From positions 282,297 through 346,296 of the forward strand of contig VCAZ01000182.1 in NCBI GenBank assembly GCA_005784505.1: 64,000 nucleotides of DNA, in the 5' to 3' direction. The notes under the pieces are model-generated. The model ran no database searches. It was not told the origin of the DNA and was given only the letters and a program-made list of their open reading frames with translations. Positions within the stretch are counted from its first letter, which is position 1, and each line of letters begins with the position of its first letter. This document shows, one piece after another, positions 12,301 to 22,700 of the stretch. The stretch comes from Bagarius yarrelli. Lineage: Eukaryota > Chordata > Actinopteri > Siluriformes > Sisoridae. The position numbers and the translations under genes are program-made.

Positions 12301-14649
12301 CCATCACCACCATGGGGCTGTTTCACTGCTAGGGGGACAGGACAACTTCACCCCATCAGAGGGACGATGGACAGGGAAGATGGACGATGGACCACGATGT
12401 TCCATGTGAGAATCTTCTTCCCTCAGCCAGGACATTAACAATAGGTGGTGGATGTGAATTCCAGCATGACGGTGATCCAAAACACACGACCAAGACAACA
12501 AAGCAGCGACTCAAGAAGAACGTTGTTAAGGTCCTGGAGTGGCCCAGTCAGTGTCCAGACCTCAATTCCATAGAAAATCTGTGCAGAAAGCTGGAGGTTC
12601 TGGTCACCACCTGTCAACCTTTAAACCTGCAGAGGATCTGCAGAAAGTCTGACCTGACTGCCAGCAAAGGTCTTGTTTTGCTTAGTGGTCAAATAATTAT
12701 TTCACTCATTAAAATAAAAATCAATTCATAACTTTTTTTTATGTGTTTTTCTGGATGTTTTTTGTTTTTTACTGTTAAAATACTGTTAAAGCGTACTATT
12801 AAACTCAGTTTTTAACCAATCAGAGGTCTGAATGTGGCTCAGACAGGGGACACCTGACCCTGCTGCACTGGATATATTATAAATGTCCTGTTGGCTGGTG
12901 GTTTATGCAATTTTCCTTTATTCTATTATAAAAGGTGCCTCCTAGAGGAAGGCGGCCGTATTTTCCCTGAGCGCATCGTGATCCACGGCATGCTGGTGGA
13001 CTCGGACGCGCTGCTGCAGGAGAGTGCGGTGCAGGGAACAGAACCTACGCTGGGCTTTAACATCGCTCCCTTCATTAACCAGTTCACTGTGAGCTTCTCT
13101 TCCTAACCTAATGTCCTTAAACAAAGACCTTAAATTAGCACTGATCTAACAGCAGTTCCGACTTGTTTCCAGGTGCCCATTCACGTGTTTTTGGACCTGT
13201 CCACTCTGGAGTGCACGCACCTCAGCGATCCAGTCCAGATGTTCGTCCTCGACCTCATGACCTCCACCAATAACTACAGCAACAGAGACGTCCGGGTGAT
13301 GGTAGACAGAGAGGGTTTGTTTTTTTGCTGTTTTTTTTGCTATGGTAGACAGAGAGGAGTGTGGTGTCTCCTGAGGATGTGCCAGTGTTTACGTATGTTA
13401 GACATTCTCACATCATTACCAGTCTCTGTGTAGCTTCAACACCACACACCGCACCGCGTCTGTTTCGTCTGTTCCTCTTCCCACAGCCAGGATTTCTCTC
13501 TGCAGTTTCCTTCAAATGTCCAAAAGAACGTGAAAAGCAAGTTCACAATGTTCTAATGAAGGCTTATGTGCAGTTTTTGGTTTTCTAGACGTTACAAAAA
13601 AACGTATAGCAAAACAAACCATATGAAAGAAATACGAAAGGTATCAAAAACTTTGGCGACAAGCCAACAGATGCCACAGATCTTTTGCTTTTTTGCAGTG
13701 TCTCGAAAGTTTTGATACCCCTGGTATTTCTGTTCAGTAAACCACAGACCCATTTCCTCACGAAGGACACGTAATCTCCCATAGCCAGACCATCAGACTG
13801 CCAGCAGAAGGTCTGGGAACCTTGGCTGGTTCGAATGGCTATGGCTAAGTCAACAGGACGTAGGAATGACACGTAAAGCAACCAATAACCTTTCGTTGTG
13901 TGACATGTCATGTTTAGGGGCATCACTAACTGCCCTGGAGCAAAACTCTTGAACATCGTTTAAACAGCATTTAATGGATCTTAATGATTGTTTACTGATA
14001 TAAACACAACAGCTTTGATTAGAGTCATATTTATGCAGAAGTGTATAAGGGTTCACAAACTTTTGAGCACTGTTATGAGAAGAATACAATACAAGAGTAA
14101 AAAATAAAAACGCAGAAATGAAATTAAACATGAACCAGTTTCGCTCTGCACTTTTTTTCCCTTTGTTGTTTGGGACAAACCGTCAGTTTTAACCAGCAGC
14201 TAAAACAAGATTTTTCTTTAAAAGTAAAAGTTTCATTGTGGGAAAAAAAACACGCTTTAATTTGTGTTTTCAGCCGTCAAAAGAAAAAAAGGTAAAATGT
14301 AAGAATTAATAATTAATTGTTAATTTTCCGATGTTTGAATTAAGAAGTCTTAGTCTTAGTACTAAATAAGGGCTTCCTGTTCCTGCAGGTTCGAGTGAAC
14401 ACCTCCGGCAGGGTGACGGCCATCCCCCTCTGGTACCACATCTACATGGACTCTGAGGTGTGTGTGAGCACGTTCAGACCGGATTCACACTGGAAGCAGG
14501 TGGCTGTGATCCTGCAGCGCCCGCTAGTGGTGAACGCAGGTGACTGGGTCAGGTTGAGCGTCCAGTTCCACAAGAGCAGCATCTCCATAACGGCCATCAG
14601 AGAGGAGGAGGAGGAGGAGGAGGAGGAGGAGGAGAGTGCACATCATTAA
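3202..14649 (+). CDS. prmt9: Protein arginine methyltransferase 9 (5'-partial, 11 visible coding exons)
   Basis: PRMT9 transfers methyl groups from S-adenosylmethionine to arginines as a symmetric dimethylating enzyme; the known mammalian substrate is the splicing factor SF3B2. The exons encode, in order, a TPR-like N-terminal part (CYEQALELFPEDEV, then HFYKALKLKPDF), the SAM-binding motif I (LDIGTGTGILG), the acidic post-I strand (VYACELSKTMYELAC), the double-E loop (TETVDAGLLGEG, two glutamates eight residues apart), the beta-barrel, and the second, degenerate methyltransferase module typical of PRMT9 (FWLSHVEDDSAVLQRP, FNIAPFINQF). About 62 N-terminal residues of the vertebrate protein, including the start codon, lie left of the window. 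The gene is convergent with tmem184c. Oddities are a frame conflict in the eighth visible exon, a weak donor (gtcggg) next to a minisatellite, and a glutamate-rich C-terminus absent from the human protein as I recall it. Identification is by recognised peptides, not a search. Confidence 0.95.
3472..3708 (+). CDS. prmt9: prmt9 visible coding exon 2 (TPR and SAM motif I)
   Basis: Acceptor ctgtatctcag, donor gtagga at 3709. It reads MGFRDEAAAHFYKALKL, then ENFYRVANWLVERWHF, and ends in the glycine-rich SAM-binding motif LDIGTGTGILG. The intron splits the last glycine codon. Confidence 0.95.
4050..4345 (+). repeat. Dispersed repeat, about 300 bp, copy A
   Basis: It starts near gtcgagtcccttcatttatt and ends near aagattcggtggtt. 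A second, very similar copy in the same orientation lies at 26697-27037 inside the tmem184c-ednra intergenic region, and a shorter, more diverged relative at 54218-54319. Shared words include gacagaatggagaaaac and gaaaccaggttcagtcgg. It sits in the prmt9 intron 3709-5112, the rest of which shows no further feature. It belongs to a common teleost interspersed repeat type; I do not name the family. Confidence 0.8.
5113..5280 (+). CDS. prmt9: prmt9 visible coding exon 3 (post-I acidic strand)
   Basis: Acceptor gttttttcag. It reads MCAQKAGASEVYACELSK and then TMYELACEVVSANGMAD, the core of the Rossmann fold that binds the SAM ribose through the E of YACE. The donor is gtcggg at 5281, a poor match to GTRAGT and directly at the edge of a minisatellite. 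Splice phase with exon 4 is correct (AG+G, arginine), which supports this donor despite its sequence. Confidence 0.92.
5281..5608 (+). repeat. 9-bp minisatellite (gtcacacgg)n
   Basis: Roughly 35 imperfect copies of gtcacacgg, with variants gtcacacag and gttacacgg. It begins exactly at the splice donor of the preceding prmt9 exon. The coding frame stays open across much of it, to the stop at 5498-5500, and another frame stays open to its end; both are by-products of a 9-base (3-codon) unit. Confidence 0.95.
5609..6287 (+). other. Remainder of the prmt9 intron
   Basis: AT-rich intron sequence with a short interrupted GT microsatellite around 5909-5957 (gtgtgt, gcgtgcgtgcg, gagtgagtgag). I see no gene or mobile element here. 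Confidence 0.6.
6288..6390 (+). CDS. prmt9: prmt9 visible coding exon 4 (double-E loop)
   Basis: Acceptor ccatcag, donor gtaagt at 6391. It encodes VSLVVTETVDAGLLGEG and IVESLIHAWKHLL. The two glutamates of TETVDAGLLGE are the PRMT active-site double-E pair that holds the substrate arginine; both are intact. Confidence 0.95.
6630..6742 (+). CDS. prmt9: prmt9 visible coding exon 5
   Basis: The acceptor is tcctgaaag; an in-frame TGA just before it means the exon cannot extend upstream. Donor gtaaaa at 6743. It reads TSEDARLSSPSQ and TGRVIPAGATVFAMAV, then KCHEIRRHHR. The GRVIPAGATVFAMAV segment begins the beta-barrel. The weak pyrimidine tract makes the exact 5' edge less certain than the others. 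Confidence 0.85.
6835..7027 (+). CDS. prmt9: prmt9 visible coding exon 6
   Basis: Acceptor ggtgcag, donor gtaacc at 7028. It encodes LCASAVGGLNLAAAG and then EPYTTERLSRLPGGF and VMHIDFNNPQ. The EPYTTE...PGG and DFNN...Q segments are recognisable PRMT9 barrel sequence. Confidence 0.92.
7068..7152 (+). repeat. Truncated tRNA-headed SINE (family I)
   Basis: Fragment with the head of the local SINE family: gtgttggactgctgatcag, then atcgtgagtttgaattcc and accaccaagct. Only the tRNA-like 5' part is kept. Confidence 0.6.
7490..9800 (+). repeat. 38-bp minisatellite, about 2.3 kb
   Basis: About 55-60 imperfect tandem copies of a 38-bp unit containing cctccctcttcagcacacag followed by (a/t)aacatcacaccaccact. 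Copies alternate between cagaaacatc and cagtaacatc variants and carry scattered indels. It lies in the prmt9 intron between exons ending at 7027 and starting at 10038. Open frames across it, such as 7491-8291, come from the composition and are not genes. Confidence 0.96.
10038..10215 (+). CDS. prmt9: prmt9 visible coding exon 7
   Basis: Acceptor tgtactgcag, donor gtaaga at 10216. It reads ELEGLTLKEASQLHVPVVQ, then DALVVWFELHLDQDNSIS and CWEQAIYPV. The WFELHL...D...S and CWEQA.YPV elements are conserved PRMT barrel sequence. It leaves one base (C) that forms a histidine codon with the next exon. Confidence 0.95.
10216..10800 (+). other. prmt9 intron, no feature seen
   Basis: Unique-looking, moderately AT-rich sequence that ends in the acceptor cttgtctccag. 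I see no repeat family or small RNA gene here. Confidence 0.5.
10801..11526 (+). CDS. prmt9: prmt9 visible coding exon 8, with an internal frame conflict
   Basis: The first part (10803 to about 11150) reads YSVKRGDELLLEASCRDAYL and LECSEIALLNNTNYHECF in one frame. The last part (11228-11525) reads YVLDVSEGFSVLSLMAARLG, then YSSVEKQHHQALLQL and FWLSHVEDDSAVLQRP in another frame. Both are clear PRMT9 sequence. The exon is one base short (or two long) of what the flanking splice phases require, and neither alternative frame is open across the whole linker. Between the two parts lie nested near-duplicates: tccggaaagcaatg at 11077 and 11142, tcatcgccaccgctgtatg at 11161 and 11213, and gacgtgtctgaaggt at 11193 and 11237. 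The donor is gtaaaa at 11527. Either the consensus is wrong here, or this allele carries a frameshift. Confidence 0.9.
11610..11851 (+). repeat. tRNA-headed SINE, family II, copy 1
   Basis: The head ggtggctcaaatggttaagg resembles an A box and is followed by a degraded B box (ctgggttgaagtcc). The body contains tgctccagggggcgctgtat and cttactaagatgggatatg, and the 3' end is aattaaagacatttacattta. Related copies lie at 29977-30240 and 41936-42187 (+) and 57768-58003 (-). Confidence 0.85.
12005..12785 (+). mobile_element. Degenerate Tc1/mariner element
   Basis: The + strand keeps scraps of a Tc1-type transposase: HDGDPKHTTKTTKQRLKK, then EWPSQCPDLNSIENL, which are the catalytic-region HNDNDPKHT-like and DLNPIE-like motifs of the DD34E family. 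Upstream it has a diverged remnant of the DETKIELFG motif. Frames are broken and interior sequence is missing, so it is inactive. Edges share words with the element at 39923-41027 (aatgttggtttattct), so the two belong to the same family. It lies in the prmt9 intron 11527-12934. Confidence 0.8.
12935..13088 (+). CDS. prmt9: prmt9 visible coding exon 9
   Basis: Acceptor ttctattataaaag, donor gtgagc at 13089. It encodes CLLEEGGRIFPERIVIHGML, then LLQESAVQGTEPTLGFN and IAPFINQFT. The AVQGTE.TLG.NIAPFINQF stretch is the recognisable second-module signature of PRMT9. Confidence 0.95.
13173..13295 (+). CDS. prmt9: prmt9 visible coding exon 10
   Basis: Acceptor cttgtttccag; the donor chosen is gtgatg at 13296. 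It reads VPIHVFLDLSTLECTHLSD, then VLDLMTSTNNYSNRDVR. Ending here gives a join (NRDVR + VRVNTSGRVTAI) with the same length as the human protein; the later gt sites would add residues. Confidence 0.9.
13775..13990. repeat. Dispersed repeat shared with 55256-55490 (copy 1)
   Basis: About 215 bases in the last prmt9 intron. It shares long words with a second copy at 55256-55490 in the same orientation: gacagcagaaggtctgg-like, ggctggttygaatggc, gtaaagcaaccaata, gtcatgtttaggggc and gtttaaac. No coding capacity is seen and the family is not identified. Confidence 0.75.
14389..14649 (+). CDS. prmt9: prmt9 last coding exon with glutamate-rich C-terminus
   Basis: Acceptor tcctgcag. It encodes VRVNTSGRVTAIPLWYHIYM, then SHWKQVAVILQRPLVV and LSVQFHKSSISITAI, followed by an uninterrupted run of glutamates encoded by a (gag)n tract at about 14602-14631, and ends SAHH before TAA at 14647-14649. 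The human protein ends shortly after SIT, as I recall, so the acidic tail is an extension by microsatellite. A possible polyadenylation signal (attaaa) lies near 14992; no strong AATAAA is seen before the SINE at 15197. Confidence 0.94.
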   Translation, partial: VRVNTSGRVTAIPLWYHIYMDSEVCVSTFRPDSHWKQVAVILQRPLVVNAGDWVRLSVQFHKSSISITAIREEEEEEEEEEESAHH

Positions 14650-15196
14650 GTGAGAATGTGGAGATGATGATGGAGTAAAGCTTCCCATAGGCCACAGAGG
14701 CAGCGTGTCATTGTGGACATTTAATAAGACGCCTTTTAAGGAATCTTTTAAAGAAGTGTTGATATTTTTACAAACTTAATGCAAATGCCGCTTTAGTGGA
14801 AAGTTGGAAAAACCTGAATATAAAACTGAGATTAAACTGAAGACGGATGCTATGATTACTGCATGCAGGAAACTTCTAAATAACAAATCCATCCCAGAAT
14901 TAAACCCTTTTTTAACACACACACACACACACACAGTCTGTATAGTGTTCTATAGTCTCTGATCGTCATTATGCACCCTAATGTTTATTAAACTGAAAGA
15001 TGTAGCCAGAATCTGTGTCAATTTAGTCAGAAAAAGGAAAAGGGGCGGTCCCTACACATCAAACGCTCGTTTCTGATTGGGTGAAGCATGTGCCTGTCTA
15101 AAAGCCTAAGTTTGTGCTTTTATTCTTGTTTGTTTATTATTAAAGGCATATGATTAAATATTTTACATCTCTTTCTTTAGGATAAATTTTTGGCAC

Positions 15197-15345
15197 CTGG
15201 TAGTTTTGTGGTTAAGGTGTTGGACTGCTGATCAAAGAATGATGGGTTCAGTACCAGGCACCACCGGGCTGCCATTGCTGGGCCCTCGAGCAAGGTCCTT
15301 AACCTGCTCAGCTGAATAAAAGCTGGATAATGGCGTCTGCTGTGA
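15197..15345 (+). repeat. tRNA-headed SINE (family I)
   Basis: It carries gtggttaaggtgttggactg (A-box region), gatgggttcagtacc (B-box region), then the family body ctgggccctcgagcaagg and a tail ggataatggcgtctgctg. Confidence 0.75.
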
Positions 15346-16044
15346 CTGTATAATCAGGACTCATTAAACAACTGAAGCACAGACCCCAAATCACCCGCCG
15401 TCCCTGTTGTGTTTAATGGTCTTTATGTTGTTTGTTATATTCTGGTGGTATGTGATACGCAGCGTCAAACAACCGTAGTCAGAACATCAGTCCTATAATC
15501 ATTTATCACACCTTCATCGAGTCAATCATATGAGTCTTTTGTTAATTATTTATTTCTTTACTTGCCTTCCAGCAAGACCAGAATTTCCTCTGAAACTGTG
15601 AAGCCGTGTCATTGGATAAACTGGCAAATATTTTTTTCATTTCCTGTTTTTAAACGAATGCAAATTTCAAAGCCAGTGTAACGTTACGTTATAATATAAC
15701 AATACGTCTCCATTTCGTATTGAAGCAAAAGGTCGTTTTCTATTGGCTCCCATGACATGGGGGTCCTGTGCACTCAACTGTCATTTAGTGAACAGTATAA
15801 ATGCTTCCGTTAACTAAATGTTGGCACCCCTCCGCTGAGATTCGGCTGAGCGGATAAATCCAGGGTACAAAGAATAATAAGCATCCGTCACTTTATAACT
15901 ATAGAAACATCGCCTGTGACATTAAATAATAAAATATCTGCCCTCATGACAGGAAACGGGGTAAAGCTTCATGCCGTCCGAGGAAACCGTGCACTTCTTC
16001 CTAAACACCATTAGTGTAATGTTCAGCTTTTCCTCCACTTTGGC

Positions 16045-16048
<4 letters not shown>

Positions 16049-16095
<47 letters not shown>
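16049..16095. repeat. (TG)n microsatellite
   Basis: About 23 uninterrupted TG dinucleotides just downstream of the tmem184c 3' end. Confidence 0.95.
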
Positions 16096-16097
<2 letters not shown>

Positions 16098-16403
16098 AGA
16101 GAGGAGGGGTTAGTTAAAAGATTAACTGTAACCATACAATGAATGCCACGAGGACACAGTGTGACCGTGTAAAATATTAAATAAGAGGAAGGAAGAGGTA
16201 AATAATGCCAATTAATTGCCTCACAAATAAAAAAAACAAACATTTAGGGGTCATAAAAAAACCCAGCCATTTTTAAAAGGAATAAAAATGTAAAACAATG
16301 ACATTGTTCTTAAAATGAATAAAAATCGGGGGGGGGGGGGATTTAACACTCCAAAAGTGTGCCGTTTTAACCTGCTGTTGTGTAAATGATTGTTAGGTGA
16401 TTG

Positions 16404-16714
16404 TTAGGTGATTGTTGCGTAGTGTGTGTGCGTCTGCTTTTCGGAATCTCCAGACAGTACGGTGGGAGTGATGTCATCCACGTCATCCACGTCTCCCTCC
16501 CAGGGGGTAGAGCAAAGTTGGGCGGGGGCTGATAGAGAGTGAGAGGGATGAGTGTGTCCCAGTCCCTGATAGCGTCCTGATGGGGACGGAGGAGTGGAGG
16601 AAGCCTCGGCGACTGCGCCGTCCAGAGGACCAGGGGACAGCAGACCTCTGCGTTCGTCCTGCTCCGCATCTTGGGAGAAGTAGCTCTTCCTGGGCCGCCC
16701 CATAACCGTCCGTC
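16404..16714 (-). CDS. tmem184c: tmem184c coding exon 10 (C-terminal tail and stop)
   Basis: Acceptor ctcctgcag at the high end; stop TAA on the minus strand at 16404-16406. The correct frame reads GRPRKSYFSQDAEQDERRG, then STPPSPSGRYQGLGHTHP, matching the SSMPPSP..YQGFGHT region of 184C. The end (GDVDDVDDITPTVLSGDSEK) is acidic and species-specific. Two other frames are also open here but carry no family sequence. Confidence 0.94.
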
Positions 16715-19700
16715 CTGCAGGAGAACACCAGGATTACACATTATCCAGGATCTTTTATGCATTTTATTTCATCATTTCTTCTCTTTATTCTCTTGTACTT
16801 CCTTTCTTAATTTCCTTTTAACCAACTATATGACCTTCCTTTTTTCTCTATCCTTCATTACATCCTTTATTTCCTTACTTTCTTCCCAACTTTCTTATCC
16901 ATCCATCCATTCCTTACATTTTGCCATCTTTCCTTACTTTAAACGTTTTTTTCATCATTTTATCTTTCCTTTCTTACATTTTCTATACCTGTTTTCCTTT
17001 TTTAAACATTTGTCCTTCTTTTTGCCGAAAACTCCACCCAGTTAAACTGTACTGAACTTTTTCTTCTCCATAAATCATACAGAAAGATCCGCTTTGCACA
17101 AAAACATTCGTTATCGTCATCAGCGACTCACCGACGTTGCGCACTTGCTCGGAGATGTCAGCTCGGATATCTGACATGTCCCACATGGCCAGGAAGGAGT
17201 CAAAGCATGAACCTTCCTCTGCTTCCTGAATGTACGGCTTGTAGGTGAAGCTGAAGTGATGAGCGATGGCTGCCAGGAACATCTCCACACAGATGATGAA
17301 GTCCTGTATGAGAACCGGAGAGCATGAAGCTTTATTAAAGTCGAACACAGGATAAAGAGTCAGATAGATGGAAGGACACAGCTGTGTGGTACCTGCAGTC
17401 CGGTGGCCACGGCCTCCACGCTGACCCAGTCCCAAGTGTGAGAGTCTGAAATCACTCCAACCTTCACCAGCAAAGCAATGAGCACTGCCTGCCTGTGTGT
17501 GTGTGTGTGTGTTGGTTATTAATGTGTTAACACACACAATTATCGGCAATTTCAATCAGAAGATCACTTATAAAGCATGTATAGACAATCCTAACTGTCT
17601 CACCCGTCACTCTGGAGCTAATAACTGAACTGGTTTGACCTAAATTACAGGTATAAACATTATATAAACATTTATAATAGTTTAAAATACATAATAATGC
17701 AAAAATCAGTTATTTTAGTCGAGTTTTATCCCACCAGGATTTCATGATGTCCGGAACGCCACCCTTTAGGAAAATTCTAGTACTCCTTGTGCCACTATAT
17801 TTAATTACACTGATTATTTTTTCATCCAAACATTCTAAAGCTCCGCCCAACGAGTGTAACGAGTCTGTCTCCAAACACACTTCCTTGTTTATTTGTTTTA
17901 AAGATGAGCCAATACCAAAAAAACTACAAATGCTCTTAATAAAAGTGGAGCTAAAGTGTTTTACACTGCGTTCATTATTGTGCTGCAATTTAATTTCATT
18001 TTAATTAATTTAATCCTGCAATTCTATGACAATCAAAAACATATCACATTATTTTATAATTATTTTAGAAAAAACTGCTGTAAAATTAGCAAAAATATTT
18101 ATGCTTTTGGCACCACAACATGGGCTTAAAGTGAGAAAAAGTACTGCTTTAGAGTCGAGTTCCATAAACGCCAAAGACATTAACCACTGCTTCTAAATAT
18201 TATACCGTATGTCAAGTGTTCTCTATCTGCGCTGGTTCTAAACTCGATGCTAACTACCTTCTAACACTCTCCTGCTTAGGCTACCTCAAAGAAGACATTT
18301 AGGATGTAATAGCACTTTGCTCACCAGAAGGACACGAAAACGACGAGTTTGACACACAGAAATTTGCCCACAGGTTTGATGGGGCCGAGTTCTTCTCTTA
18401 ACGTCCTGTAGAACAGCACCAGGCAATACATGGCAAACTGAGGAGAAACAGTAAACGCTGTGAAATACACTCACTCATGTGGCATCATATCAAAGCTCAC
18501 AGCCAACGTGCCAAGAGGAGAATGAGGAATACCGAGACACGTACCAGCTGGGAGAGATTGTTCATGATCACTAAATACGTCCAGGCATTTTTGGAGCTGA
18601 AGTTGCCTTCATCATAAACCCCACAAAGCTGACAGATCCTGAAGACATGAAACAGAAACACCAGCATGCTAACAGTTCATTCAGAGGTTTCTATTCGTTT
18701 AGCCTCAAATCTCTGGCTAAGAGGCATCAAGGTAGTTTTTCTAGTCATTCAAAACACAGAGTACATAAAACACGAAACTGTGTGTACATAAAACACGACC
18801 CAGTTACAGCAGCAAGTATACAAATTAGAAAATCTACAACAAATAAACAACCCCTTGGCAAATATTATGGAATCACCACACCTAGAGGATCTTAAAACTT
18901 GATACCAATAATTTGATAACAATCAAATCACAGGTATGAGAACAATTGGTTTTGATCAATAGCTCGACATTTTAGCTCTTTAAAACAAACGAAAGAGTAC
19001 AGAAAAGTTTTTTTGTAATAAACAGCAACTAAAGATCAGGTAAGCTCTTAAAGTCTATCCTGAAGCCTACAGAGCTGATCCACCAGTGCAGAAGGGGGCA
19101 GGTAAGCTCTTCACGTCGTTCCTAAAGCCCACAGAGCTGATCCACCAGTGCAGAAGGGGGCAGGTTAGACCTTAATGTCTCACCTGAGGCCCATAGAGCT
19201 GATCCACCAATGCAGATGGAAAAAGATCAGCTTTTAACATCTCTCCTGAAGTCCACAGTCATTTCTTTACTTTTATTTATATGAATGCTGAGGTTGTCAG
19301 TCCAGCATTACGCCTCCAGATGTTCCACCATTGGTCTGTACTCTGTCCTGTTGTTTTGGGCAATTAATCCAACCACTAATTCACTTCAGTGTAATTTAAA
19401 GAAAATATGCCATAATAGGTGCACAGTAATAGGGCTAAGCAGCTATTGGTGTATATCAGGGGGCTCAGAACACATTCCTGAGGGACGTCAGAGACGTGAG
19501 TATGAAGTTGTGGATACTGACAGTTCTGTACATCAAGGAGTTCAGTCCATGGTGTGTCAGCAGACCTGAAATCCAGGACCTGAAGTCCCTGCTCTACTGG
19601 TGGCTGAGGGTCTTGCGTACAACATATGAGACAGCATCTACGATGGATCTATTATCTTCTATACGCATACTGATTGATTAATGAGTTGATGTTGGTGATC

Positions 19701-22700
19701 AGCCGCTCAACGCAGAAAGTTAACGGTGACAAATGATGACACGGGTCCACAAAATGGCGCTACTTTTCCACTTGTACTTGTATTTAGATAGATAGAGAGA
19801 GAACACAGAGGGTAAAGAGGACACTCACAATGCAACGACCGTGGTGACGGGTCTCACTACAGTGTACTGCAGAACACCCAGCTTACATCTCAGCAACAGC
19901 ACCCTGCACACAGTTACCACCAATCACACACACTGCACACTACATTCACATTTCCAGCAGTCAGCAGACACTTATTATCCAGAGCAACTTACAAATATCT
20001 CATTTTATTTATCCAACTGAGCAGTTGAGGGTTAGGGGTCTTGCTCAGGGGTCCAGCAGTGGCAGCTTAATAGTGCTGGGAGTCGAACCCTTGGTTTTTC
20101 GATCAGCATTTCAGCACTGAGCTACCACTTCCACACTAGCATTAGAGAGACTGGATAAAATTAAACTCACAAACATGTCAAGTGGTAGCTCACTGGTTAG
20201 GGTGTTGGCTTACTAATCGGGTCAATAGTTCAATTTCTCAGGACCACCAAAGGTGCCACCACTGTGTCTTTGATCATGGTCCTTAATCCTCAACTGCTCA
20301 CTTGAACAAATTAGACAATTAAAAGATGCTAAAATGTGAATGTCACACTATAACATGGTTTATTATCGTAACAGTACAAGAATTTATTGCAATTAAAGTA
20401 GTAAAATGATGCATTTAATACAGCTGCAGTCATAAGTGCAAATATTTTGCTAAATGATAATCATTTGTAAATATTTATTAAATAAGAAAATGGATGAAAT
20501 TCACCTGATTTAGTTCATTAAACAGGATAACTGGTGTAAACGATTATAACTTCGCCTAAAGATCGGCTTTTGTTTCTATTTAAAACTTTTTCCTGCAGAC
20601 GCTATTGTACATAAACGGCACTCACTCTCCCATGGGCCAGGGGGGGCAGCAGCAGAGCGGCGGTAGGTGTTTCTGCTGTTCCTGCGCCTCCAGCATCTGC
20701 ACCAGGCTGGGATATTGCTTCTCCAGGTAGTTTAGCAGGAAGATCATGAAGTTGTAAATGACGTAGGCTTCGTAACATTCTCTGCAGGTATCTACGTAGA
20801 TGGCGATGTTCGGGTACTTCAGCGCGATCCACTGGAGCACAGAACAGAGATCTGATCAGGTTAACAATAACATGGGGATGTGCTGCTGTGGTAAACTGAT
20901 CGGGAGTGTGATGCTGCCTGGTGGAAAGTGGAGTTCCTGATTTTATAATAAAGGTGATTTTCTTTTAAAAGGATGTCTTTGTGCAAATTTGACCAATTCC
21001 AGCTGTTTCAACAGGACTGTGCAATACTGATACAATCACAGTAACTGTTTCTGACCAATAATTGTAATGACACACACAACAACACGGCCAGTACGTCATT
21101 TTAACACTGATGTCTCGGATTTACCAACAGAATTACTGCAAGACGGCGTTGCAAAGCATTTCCGATGTTCTTCTAGAAATGTAGATTTACAGCGTTTAGC
21201 AGATGTTCTCATTTATACAACTGAGCAATTTGGGGTTAAGGGCCTTTCTCAGGGGCCCAACAGTGGTGGCTTGCTGGTGCTGAGAATTAAACCCTGATGT
21301 TATAATTAGCAGTCCAACACCTTTACCACCAAACTACCACTTCCCCAAAGGGTCAGAGGTCAAATATTTTACACTGCAGGGAATGTTGTGATGTGATTTT
21401 CACGGAATTCCGCAATTTTATTGCACCCAAAATCAATATTTGTATTTTTTACAGCTAGTAAACTCTTGATTAGAAAGTAAATGCAGTAACAATCATGGAT
21501 GTCGGACTTACTTGTACTTTCCTCTGCTTGAGATTATATATATATATTTTTTTTTCTTATGTTGTACTTATTTGAAGGTCATTGTTCTGGTGGCTGAAAT
21601 CGCTCAACACACTGCAAGTTAAGAAAACACATGCGAACAGAAATGCGAATAGTTTGATGGCCGTTTAGGATCTGTGCTCAGTACTGCAGTTCTTTTCGGG
21701 GTTATGTGAGGTGACAAACCCGACTGGGACCTGCTTATGGTTCAGTGGCTGTTTATCAGCGGAGTTACTGATAAGCTGAAAGATAAGTTAATCGTTCCGG
21801 TCGTATGATTCCTCAACCTTTTGGATATTATTAACCTCAATAATCCAAGAAACGCTTAATTACACGATTAACTGTGAAATGATGAGCAGGTCTTGGCTTT
21901 GGTTCGTCACTTTCTCGGGTCCCCTTGAATCATTTGAGACATGATTATCCATGTTATTTTTTTTATTTGTTCTTGTTTTCTTTTCAATTTTCTTTATTAA
22001 TATGATAAAAACAAACTTTGACCTGAGACCCAGATAATAATCTCCATCACTCCATTTGATGTTTAGATTTTTATCATTTGGTAGACGTCCTTAACCAAAG
22101 CGACTTACACTTATTTTCAACACAAGTTCAAATACAATGTTTGGAAAGATATGTGCATGAGTGCCCCCTGGTGGTACACCAGAGAAGGGTCCTAAATAAA
22201 CGATGAGAAGCACATGACTTTATTTGCACTGAAAGCAATTCAGAAGTCAGGACTGTCAGTGCTGCTAATTAAAATCATGCGCTTCCTCGACGTTAGGAGT
22301 TAGACTGTGGAGACGATACCAGAGACACGCAAGCAAATAAAACACAGCGAGTATTAGACAAGGATTACAGAATAATACTTACACTATCCAAGCTATAGAT
22401 AGGAACCATCCATAATATCCTGAGGAGAAACAGAGAGAAGAGACATGAAGGAGGTCCTGCAGTCAGTTAACGTCTACAACTGAGTGGTTCATGTGTCTGA
22501 TCATTCCTGTGACCGGCAGTGTGTTCATATAAGTGAATGTTGATAATATTCTGTGTGTCTTTGAGGTCACTGGTACCTGATTATGGGTTTCTGCAGCTCA
22601 GGGTGGGTGTAGTGCACTAGATGCTGAAGAATCCCCCACAGTGATATGGGGATCGTCATGAAAACAAAAATGCCAGCGATGAACCAGGCCTTGTTGTGGG

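Larger units (their letters stand above)
14650..16403. other. Convergent intergenic region between prmt9 and tmem184c
   Basis: About 1.75 kb between the two stop codons, presumably holding both 3' UTRs. It contains a short CA microsatellite (about 14915-14935), a SINE at 15197-15345, a (TG)n tract at 16049-16095 and a run of 12 G near 16329. No further gene is seen. Confidence 0.7.

Noticed and set aside
13089..13320. Longer version of prmt9 exon 10 through the gtgatggtagacagagag segment
   Set aside because: It would add residues absent from the family. Ending at 13295 gives an exact-length join.
16367..16762. 131-codon open frame overlapping the last tmem184c exon
   Set aside because: It is in another frame; the neighbouring frame carries the family sequence and the correct splice phase.
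19285..19681. Two overlapping plus-strand open frames
   Set aside because: The sequence looks like an inverted LINE reverse-transcriptase remnant; the plus frames have no protein similarity I recognise.
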